In this document: positions 46,880-56,337 of the stretch, one piece after another
How the letters are laid out: every line of letters begins with the position of its first letter
Numbering within the stretch: position 1 is the first letter of the stretch
Assembly: GCA_036346225.1 (NCBI GenBank)
Contig: JARFIW010001178.1
Location: forward strand, 2,794,917 to 2,858,916
Length of the DNA: 64,000 nucleotides
Source: Platerodrilus igneus
Taxonomy: Eukaryota > Arthropoda > Insecta > Coleoptera > Lycidae
Direction: 5' to 3'
Made by a program: the position numbers and the translations under genes
Notes under the pieces: model-generated
What the model was told of the DNA's origin: nothing
The model's database searches: none
What the model saw: only the letters and a program-made list of their open reading frames with translations

Positions 46880-47668
46880 GTGTCAGTAAGATAAAAGGGT
46901 ATAAAGGTTATTTGTATGAAGGTAGTGTATGCCAAAGAAAGCCAAATATCAGATCCCGTAACTGAAAATTTTATGTTTGCCGTACTTTACAAACGTTAAA
47001 GTATTTGGAGTATAATAGTCAAGGTATAAGTGCCAAGACGTAAAAACAAATGACTTGATGACGTGAGAAAGCACAGTATTCAAGGATTTACACTGAGTTG
47101 TATGTTAATGAGCCATAGAATGTACATTTGCTAATCGAAAAACCGGATGCGTCTGTAGAAATTCCACTATTCACCAAACAGATCCAGGTTTATATGTGAA
47201 ACATTTCGGCACTTATTTTAGTAGAATCAACCTTTGGACAAACCTGTAATATCAAAATTATAAGTGAAAACATTGTCAAATATGATTGAAGGGTGATGCG
47301 ATATTAGGAACCAATGAGTGAACATTTAGATATAAAATAGGAAAGTGTAAAAGAAGGATTATAAGGTATTAGTGACACAGACTAGTTGGGACGATTTTAT
47401 TGGATGGAAAATGTATAAGGAAAAAGATAAATAAGAGGGTCGATTTATAAATATTTTGGTAGTAAGACGTGTTTTGAAAACTGCGCTAATTTTTGAAAAA
47501 CAAAGAGTCGATTTATAAATATTTTGGTAGTAAGACGTGTTTTGTAAACTGCGCTAAGTTTTGAATATTACAAAGTATAAATAAATGAATTTGAAATGTT
47601 TAAGAGTTTAATTTATATAAAGAAGAGTACGGACAAGCGAGAGTAATAAATATAATAATAGTAACGAC

Positions 47669-47670
<2 letters not shown>
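46877..47670 (+). repeat. diverged LTR relic related to the 54.2-kb gypsy LTR
   Basis: 46877-47045 aligns with the 199-bp LTR at 54169: AGTGTCAG, GAAGGTAGTGTATGCCAA, TATGTTTGCCGTACTTTACA, TAAAGTATT and AAGTGCCAAGA occur in the same order. The remainder to 47670 has no recognised coding sequence and ends in a 66-bp tandem duplication (47436-47567, GTCGATTTATAAATATTTTG units). Confidence 0.6.

Positions 47671-47713
<43 letters not shown>
47671..47713. repeat. (TA)n microsatellite
   Basis: About 43 bp of AT between the LTR relic and the tRNA-bearing palindrome. Confidence 0.95.
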
Positions 47714-47717
<4 letters not shown>

Positions 47718-47767
47718 CCAAATGATCATTTCAAATCGAGCTAGTAATTGAAAGAAGGAAAATATAA

Positions 47768-47841
47768 GGCCTTGGACAGGATTTGAACCTGCATCTCAGT
47801 TTTGCCGGAACTGTGCGTTATCCAATTACGCTACCGAGGCC
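47768..47841 (-). tRNA. tRNA-like sequence, family A copy 1
   Basis: 74 nt starting GGCCTCGGTAGCGTAATTGG and ending CAAGGCC. Acceptor ends, GCG/CGC D stem, CAGTT/AACTG anticodon stem and CAGG-TTCAAAT-CCTG T arm pair. The anticodon loop CCGGCAA would give GGC, but C replaces the universal U33, so this is more likely a tRNA-derived repeat than a working gene. Confidence 0.5.
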
Positions 47842-48164
47842 GATGGCTATAATTGGAAAATTTACAAATCTAAATCGTGTACAGTACCATATATAAACCT
47901 AACTTTCAATTACGTTTAGCATTTTTGTCAATCATATCTGAAATTGTCAAGTTTTTGACTTATGTCAGATATAGACAGAAGCAACGCTCAAATCACGGCT
48001 ATAAGCCAAGATAATATATAAATATTATAAGTAGTTTTTACACAAGTAAGTTGATAAATACTAACGTATTACAATTAATAAGATGAAATAATAACCTAGA
48101 CTTTTTAAGTAAAGCCAAATGATCATTTCAAATCGAGCTAGTAATTGAAAGAAGGAAAATATAA

Positions 48165-48235
48165 GGCCTTGGACAGATTTGAACCTGCATCTCAGTTTTG
48201 CCGGAACGTGCGTAACCAATTACGCTACCGAGGCC
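48165..48235 (-). tRNA. tRNA-like sequence, family A copy 2 (eroded)
   Basis: 71 nt, the same sequence with lost bases in the anticodon stem and D loop; it cannot fold normally. Confidence 0.4.
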
Positions 48236-48517
48236 GATGGCTATAATTGAAATTTACAAATCCTAAATCGTGTACAGTACCATATATAAATCTAACTTTC
48301 AATTACGTTTAGCATTTTGTCAATCATATCTGAAATTGTCAAGTTTTGACTTATGTCGATATAACGAAACAACGCTCAAATCACGGCTATAGCTATATTG
48401 AAATTATAAATATTAAATGTTTCACAAGTACCATTGATAAATCTAACGTATTACAATTAATAGATTATACCTGACTTTTAGTCCATGATCATTTAATCTG
48501 TAATTGTACAAGTATAA

Positions 48518-48583
48518 GGCCTTGGACAGTTAACCTGCATCAGTTGCCGAGAACTGTGCGTTAACAAATTACGCTACCAGGCC
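48518..48583 (-). tRNA. tRNA-like sequence, family A copy 3 (strongly eroded)
   Basis: 66 nt; the T loop and anticodon arm are both damaged. Kept as a marker of the repeat unit. Confidence 0.35.
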
Positions 48584-48881
48584 GATGCTATTAATTGGAT
48601 AAATTTACAAATCTAAATGTGTACAGTATGATTAAATAACTTAAACGTTTAGCATTATTGTAATACAGTATTGAAATTGTAAGTCTTGACTTATGTAATA
48701 TAGGCAGAAGCAACGCTCAAAATCACAGCTATAGCTGTTGCTTCCTGTCTATATCTGACATAAGTCAAAAACTTGACAATTTCAGATATGATTGACAAAA
48801 ATGCTAAACGTAATTGAAAGTTAGATTTATATACTGGTACTGTACACGATTTGGAATTTGTAAATTTCCAATTATAGCCAT

Positions 48882-48954
48882 GGCCTCGGTAGCGTAATTG
48901 GTTAACGCACAGTTCCGGCAAAACTGAGATGCAGGTTCAAATCTGTCCAAGGCC
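48882..48954 (+). tRNA. tRNA-like sequence, family A copy 4
   Basis: 73 nt on the opposite strand to copies 1-3. GGCCTCGG start, CAGTTCCGGCAAAACTG anticodon arm and GGTTCAAATC T loop are present. Confidence 0.5.
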
Positions 48955-49267
48955 TTATATTTCCTTCTTTCAATTACTAGCTCGATTTGAAATGATCATT
49001 TGGGCTTTACTTAAAAAGTCTAGGTTTTATTTCATCTTATTAATTGATACTAGATTTATCAACTTACCTGTGTAAAAACTACTTATAATATTTATATATA
49101 CATTGGCTTATAGCCGTGATTTGAGCGTTCCTGTCTATATCTGACATAAGTCAAAAACTTGACAATTTCAGATATGATTGACAAAAATGCTAAACGTAAT
49201 TGAAAGTTAGGTTTATATATGGTACTGTACACGATTTAGATTTGTAAATTTTCCAATTATAGCCATC

Positions 49268-49340
49268 GGCCTCGGTAGCGTAATTGATAACGCACAGTTC
49301 CGGCAAAACTGAGATGCAGGTTCAAATCCTGTCCAAGGCC
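49268..49340 (+). tRNA. tRNA-like sequence, family A copy 5
   Basis: 73 nt, almost the same as copy 1. The flanks match as well (AATTACTAGCTCGATTTGAA after it). Confidence 0.5.
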
Positions 49341-49466
49341 TTATATTTTCCTTCTTTCAATTACTAGCTCGATTTGAAATGATCATTTGGGCTTTACTTA
49401 AAAGTCTAGGTTATTATTTCATCTTATTAATTGTAATACGTTAGTATTTATCAACTTGTTACTACT

Positions 49467-49505
<39 letters not shown>
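49467..49505. repeat. (TA)n microsatellite
   Basis: TA run of about 38 bp with one break, between the palindrome and the 17.6-like element. Confidence 0.95.
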
Positions 49506-49507
<2 letters not shown>

Positions 49508-50046
49508 AAACTAATAATTAGGAAATTATTAGAAATATTAGAAAATGCGCAACAATGTAAATGAAGGACAATTTATTTCAGTTTATTAACGTTCATGGGA
49601 ACGAAAACGCTACTTTGTAGCACAGAGATAAGTGACACTGCAGATGTCAGGTCACAGGCGGTCACAGACAGTCACGTACCGCGATTACCTAGAATAAGCT
49701 CGCAACAAAGTAATTATGAATAGCATTAAGATAGCAACATTGTATTATGAATAGAGTCAAGTGTAAGCAGACAATAGGTCTGCAAGTTCCCACAGACATG
49801 TGAGGGGGTAGGGATATTATAAAAGGCCCGGGAGCCCCACTCGCAGTTAGTTAATCCATCGTTCAGCTTTAACATTGCAGTTCGTTAGATAACTCAGCCT
49901 ATACAATTATTTAATGTATTTCGACTTAGAATAATTCAGTTCAAATTTGTCAAAATTCAATGTTAATTTCTGTATAAATAAATAAATGTGTTAAGAAGTT
50001 GGAGAAGTCTTTTTAAAAAGGACCGCTCGCAGCCACGAACCTTAAC
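49506..50046 (+). repeat. 5' LTR of the 17.6-like element
   Basis: About 540 bp from the (TA)n border to the primer site. It contains a TATA box and an AATAAATAAA polyadenylation-type signal near 49977. The left limit is set only by the TA tract. Confidence 0.6.
49818..49845 (+). promoter_or_regulatory. LTR core promoter (TATA box and initiator-like site)
   Basis: TATAAAA at 49818-49824 lies in a GC-rich context, with CGCAGTTAG about 20-25 bp downstream as the likely start region. Confidence 0.5.
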
Positions 50047-50064
50047 TGGCGCAGTCGGTAGGAT
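50047..50064 (+). promoter_or_regulatory. primer binding site, 17.6/297 type
   Basis: TGGCGCAGTCGGTAGGAT follows the LTR directly. The start TGGCGCAGTCGGTAGG is the primer site shared by 17.6/297-group insect elements. Confidence 0.8.
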
Positions 50065-51856
50065 GTCAAAAGGGCACTAGCAAATCCAAAATCGAGGAAC
50101 TGGTGGTCTGGAATTTCAATTCCGAATTTGGCAAAACCAAAACAGAAGTTGGAGGCGAAACAAGAATCGTTCAAACCCAGCAAACACACAGAAGTTGAAG
50201 GCGAAACAAAAATCGTTCAAATTCAACAAAAGAAAAATTGTAGGCGATACAAGAATAGATCAAATCCAAAAGAAAACCGAAACAAAAAAAGAAATCCATG
50301 AAATCAATAAAGCAACTAGTGTAAGTTCATTTTCCTTTAAACCAATTGACTTTTATTTTTATTATTAACAAAGACATTTGATATTTGCTAGTTTATGATT
50401 TATATATGTATATTAACTATTGTTACAACTATTTTATGCAATTTTTTGAAAACAGCAATTGCTAGAAATTATCTTCAAGCTGTTTTTGAAACTTTATTAC
50501 TATTTTATTCTGTATATGAAAAAGAGAAATAAGAACTTGAGAAAAATTATTTCTGAGACATAAAAACTAGAGACAATTAAAAAGTCGCAAATTTTAAGCG
50601 CACTTGAGACTATATTTACGTTTTAACTAGCGCAAGAAAAATTTTAGAAACAAAAAACAAATTTTTAATTCAACAACCCGGCATTAGCTAACGCAATACT
50701 ACGAGAATAAAGGCAAAAATTAAAATCACGAATTAAAACCAAAATCTTATAATAACGCAACTATCCAGGCGTAAACTTCTCGTATTCCATAAATAGACAA
50801 ATTGCAATCTATTATTAAAACTACATCTTTAATACGAGAAATAATAAAGCGCGATTTCAAACGCGAAACCAACACCGTCTCATCTTAAAAAGTAAATAAA
50901 ATCCTTCACTTTAAATAACCACGCATATATCTAATAATAATTACTAAACAAGAGCTATTTAAAACATTGTGAAATCCTTTCAGAATTCAAGCATTATAAA
51001 TTAAATAAAAGTACGACCGGAAACTTTTATAAAGTATTAAGTTAAATTACGAAACCTATAAATAATTACCACTGAAAAACGCATATTGCAACCTCATTCA
51101 GACTTGACAATTTTAATTAAATACCTCAGTAAATTGACAACGCACAAATTTCGTTATCCCAAACACGACATTGTATAATTGAGTATTTCATTAACGAAGT
51201 AGTTAATTATAGAAAGACGCAACCTATTCAAACAAAAGCTTTCAAGAAAGATCAAATTGTATTAAATCACCACGATTACTGAATAACACCTACGGTTTAT
51301 TTAAAATTAACTTTGCAACTAATTAACTGGCAACATCTTGCAGCAGATTACAACATTGTAAGCATCGCAGACACCTTACAAATCACATAAACCCACGGGA
51401 AGAGATAATTATTACGGACATAATTAAAATCAGCGCGATTAAAATAGAAAAGCTTTAACTGACGCAAAACATTCAGTAAGATAAAATTACCATCAAAAAT
51501 CACTCAATGTGATTGAAACTTCAGAAATTAAAACTAACATCGGCAAATTAAAAATAAACGTAACCAAACCGATATCAAGCGTAAAACCCACAAAATAACT
51601 ACACAACCGTGCAAGTAAGCACAAATTAAGCAAATCAATTCTTTAAATAATCCGAGACGACCCAAGCTAAAAAAAGCAAGTAACCCGACGCAATCTAAAC
51701 GGGAAAGTAATAAATCCAAGCCAGGAATAACACCAAAAACTACGAAATAAACCCAAATTTTTACGAAATAAAAAATAATCAAAATCAAATTAAAAAATTG
51801 ATTACCAGAACATTTTCCCAGCCAAAATGAGTAGTGAAATGAAGCTCTACATATAG
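50065..51856 (+). other. long 5' leader of the 17.6-like element
   Basis: 1.8 kb of A-rich sequence without a real frame. At 50143-50270 a 40-45 bp unit (AGAAGTTGGAGGCGAAACAA then ATCGTTCAAA) is repeated three times. Confidence 0.5.
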
Positions 51857-53004
51857 ATGATACCCCAATTTAACGGTGACCAATGCTTACTCAGTAATTT
51901 CATTTCAGCCTGTGAAATATTCCTGAAAACATTCTATAAGCCCGGTAATAACGAAAGGAACATTTTGCTTATCCGCCTTATAATAAGTAAACTAACCGGA
52001 AGGGTACTAACGTTAATTGCCAGTCGAGATGACTTAGATCAACGGGACGAATTCAAACGCGTATTGATAGCCTATTTTGGAGATCAAAGAAACCTAAAAT
52101 GTTTAGTAAGAGATTTGGAATGAAATGCCAAGATGCAAGAAGCTTAATCTTGACAAAACTCAAAATCGAAGAAACCGACCCAAATGTCAGACTTTTAAAA
52201 ACAAAAATATACGACGAAATGGCATTAGACACCTATCTAAATGCACTACCCGAACGACTTTCAGACAAAATTAGATTTCAACACCCCCAAGACTTAGAAG
52301 AAGCAATGAACATGATAATCGAGGAAGAAAACGTAATGTACTACAGAAATAGACTGTATAACCCCAACGCGAATAAAAGCTATACGCCAATAAAAACCAT
52401 ATAACCCGCAAGACAAACAAATCCACAGCAAAAATTTACCCCGTTCAATGCACAAACAAACCAAACGCGAACCAATAATCCACATTTTAATAATTCGAAC
52501 TTTAACAATCAATATAAACAATTCTCAAAACCAACGATCAACCCATACTTTTCAAAATCCGCATTTCAACCAACATTCAACCCAAACTTTTCAAAACCCG
52601 CATTTGAACAGAGATTCAACCAAAATGTAAATCAGCAAAGACCAGTATTCAACGCGAATGCTATTAGAAACTCACCAATGACAAATAATAATAATCCCAA
52701 TAACTATTATAAACCCACACCAATGGATACCTCATCTGGTAACACCAGACCCAACACAAAAATAACGCACATAAGACCAAACCCTAATCAAAAACGCACC
52801 TTCACCTCAGAAGAGCTATTTCATCAAGAAGTAGAGGAATATGAAGATCACCAGAATAATTGCAATCGACCAAGTACAAATAACGAACAAAACCAATCAA
52901 ACCATTATGAACGCGAAGAATCATACGAAACTTATGAAGAGGACGACGAAGAAAACACGTGCTCAAATTTTCAAATGGACCAATTTATAAACGACCAAAC
53001 GTAA
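51857..53004 (+). pseudogene. 17.6-like Gag, one frameshift
   Basis: The first frame reads IPQFNGDQCLLSNFISACEI, FLKTFYKPGNNERN and LIASRDDLDQRDEFKRVLIA. After a frameshift near 52105 it continues KCQDARSLILTKLKIEETDP, LDTYLNALPERLSDKIRF and LEEAMNMIIEEENVMYYRN. The C-terminal part (to 53004) is Asn/Pro/Gln-rich with repeated FSKPAF.. motifs and an acidic end, and has no zinc knuckle. Confidence 0.78.
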
Positions 53005-53660
53005 TAAACCTAAATAATATGAATTACCTTGTACTACCCTACATCGAGATACCCCACGCTGAATTTAAACTACTAATCGATACCGGATCTTCAAAAACAT
53101 TAATAAGCCCGCGAACAGTAAAGAAACATTATTTAAACTATGTAGAAAGAGAACCATTTAAAATTAAAATAGCCCATCAAACAACCCTACACCAATTCGT
53201 AGCAAGCATACTTTTACCCAAAACATTTAACGTAAAGATAAAGCATAAATTTTGCATATTTGAATTCAATGACAAATATGACGGACTATTAGCAATGGAC
53301 CTTCTAAGAAAATTAGGAGCTAACATAGATATAAAAAACCGTTTAGTAAGAACCAAATATGGACGAATCCCCATTAAATTTCAAAACACCCAAATTGACG
53401 AAAAATATACAATAGAACCCCGAACAGAAAGAAAGATAAAAATCCCCGTAAATTCAAATAATAAATTAGGAATAATAAATCACATAACTTTTCAACAAGG
53501 AGTAGAAACCCCAACCGCATTAGTACAAATCAAAGATGCCACAACAACAATATTAAATTCAAACGATTACCCCGTAGAACTATCATCTACAAACCCAATT
53601 AACGTGGAAGAATTAAATTTTAACGAGATGGAAATAGACGAGAACTTAAACGAAAATTAG
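52959..53660 (+). CDS. 17.6-like protease region
   Basis: Overlaps the gag end in another frame, as expected for gag-pol frameshifting. The active site is LLIDTGSSKTLI near residue 40 and the second motif DGLLAMDLLRKLGANID near residue 110. It continues to NELNEN-type sequence and stops before any RT. The frame is intact, but without RT the element is not autonomous. Confidence 0.8.
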   Translation: MLKFSNGPIYKRPNVINLNNMNYLVLPYIEIPHAEFKLLIDTGSSKTLISPRTVKKHYLNYVEREPFKIKIAHQTTLHQFVASILLPKTFNVKIKHKFCIFEFNDKYDGLLAMDLLRKLGANIDIKNRLVRTKYGRIPIKFQNTQIDEKYTIEPRTERKIKIPVNSNNKLGIINHITFQQGVETPTALVQIKDATTTILNSNDYPVELSSTNPINVEELNFNEMEIDENLNEN

Positions 53661-53765
53661 AACCCCGTAGAAAACGATGAAATGTTGAGAAAAAATTTAA
53701 ATAATATCCGATTTAACACCGACATAAATCCGATAAAAGAGTATAAAAGTTTCTTAGCATCTTAA

Positions 53766-54130
53766 TAAAAACATTCTTATACCTCCTTTACAAAATAATT
53801 TTTAATTTCAATGCTTCAAAATTCTTTATTAAATGTAAAGCACCGGTAAGGCGGGTGTTTAGACACAACTGTCTAACTGACATTTGAATTTATACTCTGG
53901 TTTTGAAGCATTGAAAATTGAAATAATGTGAAATTCTAATTTATTATATAGAACTAATGGTAAGTTAAATGTCATTTACATCAATTTATTATTGTAGTAA
54001 TGTTATAGCTATTAGAAAACGGTCCACAAGACCGAAACATATCATAGCAATTTATATAATAAAAATTGGAATTCAAAAACGTTTTCAATTGGATTCATTT
54101 AAAGTGACCAACATCCAAGAATAAAAACAA
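53766..54130 (+). mobile_element. probable PLE terminal fragment with hammerhead-like motif
   Basis: Contains ATTTCAATGCTTCAAAA mirrored at TTTTGAAGCATTGAAAATTG (53805-53920). At 54006-54048 an outer stem GCTAT/ATAGC encloses a GGTC-CACAA-GACC hairpin followed by GAAAC. This resembles hammerhead ribozymes found in Penelope-like elements, although the CUGAUGA core is not intact. There is no coding sequence. Confidence 0.35.

Positions 54131-54168
<38 letters not shown>
54131..54168. repeat. (TA)n microsatellite, target of the 54.2-kb gypsy element
   Basis: Pure AT run that directly abuts the 5' LTR; its other half resumes at 59981. Confidence 0.95.
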
Positions 54169-54171
<3 letters not shown>

Positions 54172-54367
54172 AGTGTCAGAGGGAGCTACAATGGTTCTAA
54201 GGGTTGTTTAGTAGAAGGTAGTGTATGCCAAGTAAAATGATCCATATTTCTGATCACATAATTTAAAAATGTATGTTTGCCGTACTTTACATATGCTAAA
54301 GTATTCAAAAGGGTAGTTGAAATGTAAGTGCCAAGAGGTAAATTAAAAGGGGGGTGGTATACAAAAA
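54169..54367 (+). repeat. 5' LTR (199 bp)
   Basis: TGTAGTGTCAGAGGGAGC start and GGTGGTATACAAAAA end; no difference from the 3' LTR was seen. Confidence 0.93.
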
Positions 54368-54369
54368 GG

Positions 54370-54389
54370 TGGCAAACCCAACGTGGGAC
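54370..54389 (+). promoter_or_regulatory. primer binding site, Lys-like
   Basis: TGGCAAACCCAACGTGGGAC begins two bases after the LTR. The CCCAACGTGGG core resembles tRNA-Lys primer sites; the tRNA is inferred. Confidence 0.65.
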
Positions 54390-54529
54390 TGAAGAAAAAA
54401 GGCTAGATACTAGATAGATTGAAAGTTAGACAAAAAAAAAACTAGGATACGGGATCCCGAGATTAGGTAGGGCCCGTAGTTTTTATAATTTTTTTCAGGT
54501 AAAAAGGAGTTCAAAAATAAGCAGCAGAG

Positions 54530-56335
54530 ATGACGGACGCGGACACGAAAAGGATTACGAGATCGGGAAAAATATACGGAGTTGAAGCAGAATTTATGAC
54601 ACGAGACGAAGAGATGGACGCAGGGGGAGATATCCAGGAGACGGAGGTGAGGCAGGTAGTTCCGGAGGTGATAGACATGGAAACGGACCAAGCGACGGTA
54701 CAGGAGGTTAAGGTAGCAGAATCCGCCGGAAACCAAGATCTTATACGACTCCTCATGAGTTTAAAAGACGATCTTAATACGTCACACACGAAACTAAAAA
54801 TGGAGTTTAAGACATCACACACAGAATTAAAGACAGATTTAACGAACAAAATTACAGAATCACATTCGGAACTAACAAAAAAAATTGTAGATTCACATAC
54901 GAATTTGACTGACAAAATTGTAGATTCACACACCGAACTGAGGAATGAATTTAGGACAGCGCACGCCGAACTGACGGCGAAATTAAACTACACGCAGGAC
55001 TATCTACTCACGCAAATGCAAAATGTAAAGGACGACCTAAGGACAGAAGTACAAGAAAAGGTAGACAGAGTTGACGACAAACTAGAAAATACACGGGTAC
55101 AGTTTCAGGGAGACTTGAACGCGACAAGGACGGACCTACGCTCGGAGATAAAGACACGCGTGGAGACAGTCGAGGAGACGATGATCAGCGGATTCACGAC
55201 GTTAAACACGGAGATACAGACATGTGACAAAAGACATACGACAAATTATAGAAATTTAGGACAAACGTTAGAGACGATACAGAACGAAAATGTGAACGCG
55301 AGGACCCAACTGGACGCAAAACTAGTAGACAACGCGACGATACTTGAAAACAGGGTTGGCAACGAAGTACGACAAATACAGGACAAGTTAGACGACCTAG
55401 AACGGAGGCGCGTTGGACTGGACTACGGACAACATATGAAATTGAACCGGGACGCGTTACCAAAATTTGAAGGACGGAGGACGGAACAACCGATGGGATT
55501 TTTAGACAGACTGGACGAAATCGTGGAGACCGAAAATGAAAGGACAAAATTACAGATAGTAGGGGCGACGCTGACAGGTAACGCTGAAAAATGGCACAAC
55601 ATTATACGCAGACAGTACGACACATACGCTGAATTTCGACGACTATTTATAGAACAGTTCTGGAGTAACACACATCAGACAGACATACGGACAAATTTAA
55701 TCACGGGACACTACAGTAGGACACACGGATCGCGAGAAGAATACGCGATTGACAAATATAACCAGGCACAACACTTGTCACCAAAATTGGGCGAGGACGA
55801 CATAGTGTTACTACTTGCGGGACACATGGAACCGGAAGTGACAAAGATGGTCGTGGTACAGAATGTAAAGACACTGCGGGAATTTTTAGGAGTGATGCGA
55901 AATTTCGATTTAGCGACGGCACTGGAGGCAAAAACGCGGACAAATTATTAGGAGCAAAACCGGGGTTATAGGGAAGACAACCGACGACATGCGTACCACG
56001 AACACAGACCTAACTACCGACAGGACAATTTCAACCACGGACAGCGAAATCATTGGGGACACGACGGAAACAGACGACCATATTACAATAGGGAACACCG
56101 GGTGAACGACTTCCAAGGACAAAATAGGTACCAGCACGGCAACGACGAGGATGACGGCCGTACGACGGGAGGCGGAACGAGTAACGGATACAGCGGGACG
56201 GACAGGGACGCAAACGTCCAACACATGACGACAAGCGCGATGACACAGGACACAGATAAGATTGAGGTGGTACAAATACACGAGGCGCCGTCGGGACAAA
56301 AAAAAACGTCAATTTTTGGAAGACCGAATGTTTAG
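54530..56335 (+). CDS. gypsy Gag, with one in-frame TAG
   Basis: It starts MTDADTKRITRSGKIYGVEA. Residues 70-290 form a long coiled coil of SHTELK/DSHTNLTDKI-like repeats. A capsid-like domain follows (LPKFEGRRTEQPMGFLDRLD, WHNIIRRQYDTYAEFRRLFI, SREEYAIDKYNQAQHLSPKL). An in-frame TAG at 55949-55951 is followed in the same frame by an Arg/His/Asn-rich basic tail to 56335 with no zinc knuckle. The open continuation suggests readthrough or a recent nonsense change. The protein would package element RNA. Confidence 0.85.
56298..56306 (+). promoter_or_regulatory. A9 slippery site for -1 frameshift gag to pol
   Basis: In the gag frame the bases read CAA AAA AAA ACG, so A-AAA-AAA is a usable slippery heptamer. 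A -1 slip here moves the ribosome exactly into the pol frame, which is open through it, 30 bp before the gag stop. Frameshifting is inferred. Confidence 0.65.
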
Positions 56336-56337
56336 GG

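Larger units (their letters stand above)
47714..49466. repeat. 1.75-kb palindromic array carrying five tRNA-like sequences
   Basis: Units of about 350-400 bp contain, in order, an ATGATCATTTCAAATCGAGC end, a tRNA-like block, TTTCAATTACGTTTAGCATT, and TCATATCTGAAATTGTCAAG with a TTGACTTATGTCAGATATAG segment. Three units lie on one strand (from 47714, 48113 and 48481) and two on the other (ending near 49015 and 49405), meeting at a hairpin centre near 48730. Units differ by many single-base losses, with the innermost minus unit most eroded. The array is flanked on both sides by (TA)n. Confidence 0.8.
49506..53765 (+). mobile_element. 17.6/297-like gypsy element, truncated after protease
   Basis: The left end abuts (TA)n. 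A 5' LTR with a promoter (49506-50046), the 17.6-type primer site, a long leader, gag and protease are present. RT, RNase H, integrase, any env and the 3' LTR are missing. Drosophila 17.6 and 297 are known to insert at TATA-type targets, which fits the flank. Confidence 0.75.

Noticed and set aside
48691..48921. Minus-strand open frame over the centre of the tRNA-bearing array
   Set aside because: It runs across non-coding repeat units, including a tRNA-like block, and has no homologous frame in the sister units.
47714..49466. A CRISPR-like or satellite array
   Set aside because: Units are long, change orientation at a centre, and carry tRNA-like cores; spacing and symmetry fit a palindromic mobile repeat instead.
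54511..54933. Minus-strand frames of 100-140 codons across the young gypsy gag and pol
   Set aside because: They are shadows of strong plus-strand coding sequence, with no motifs of their own.
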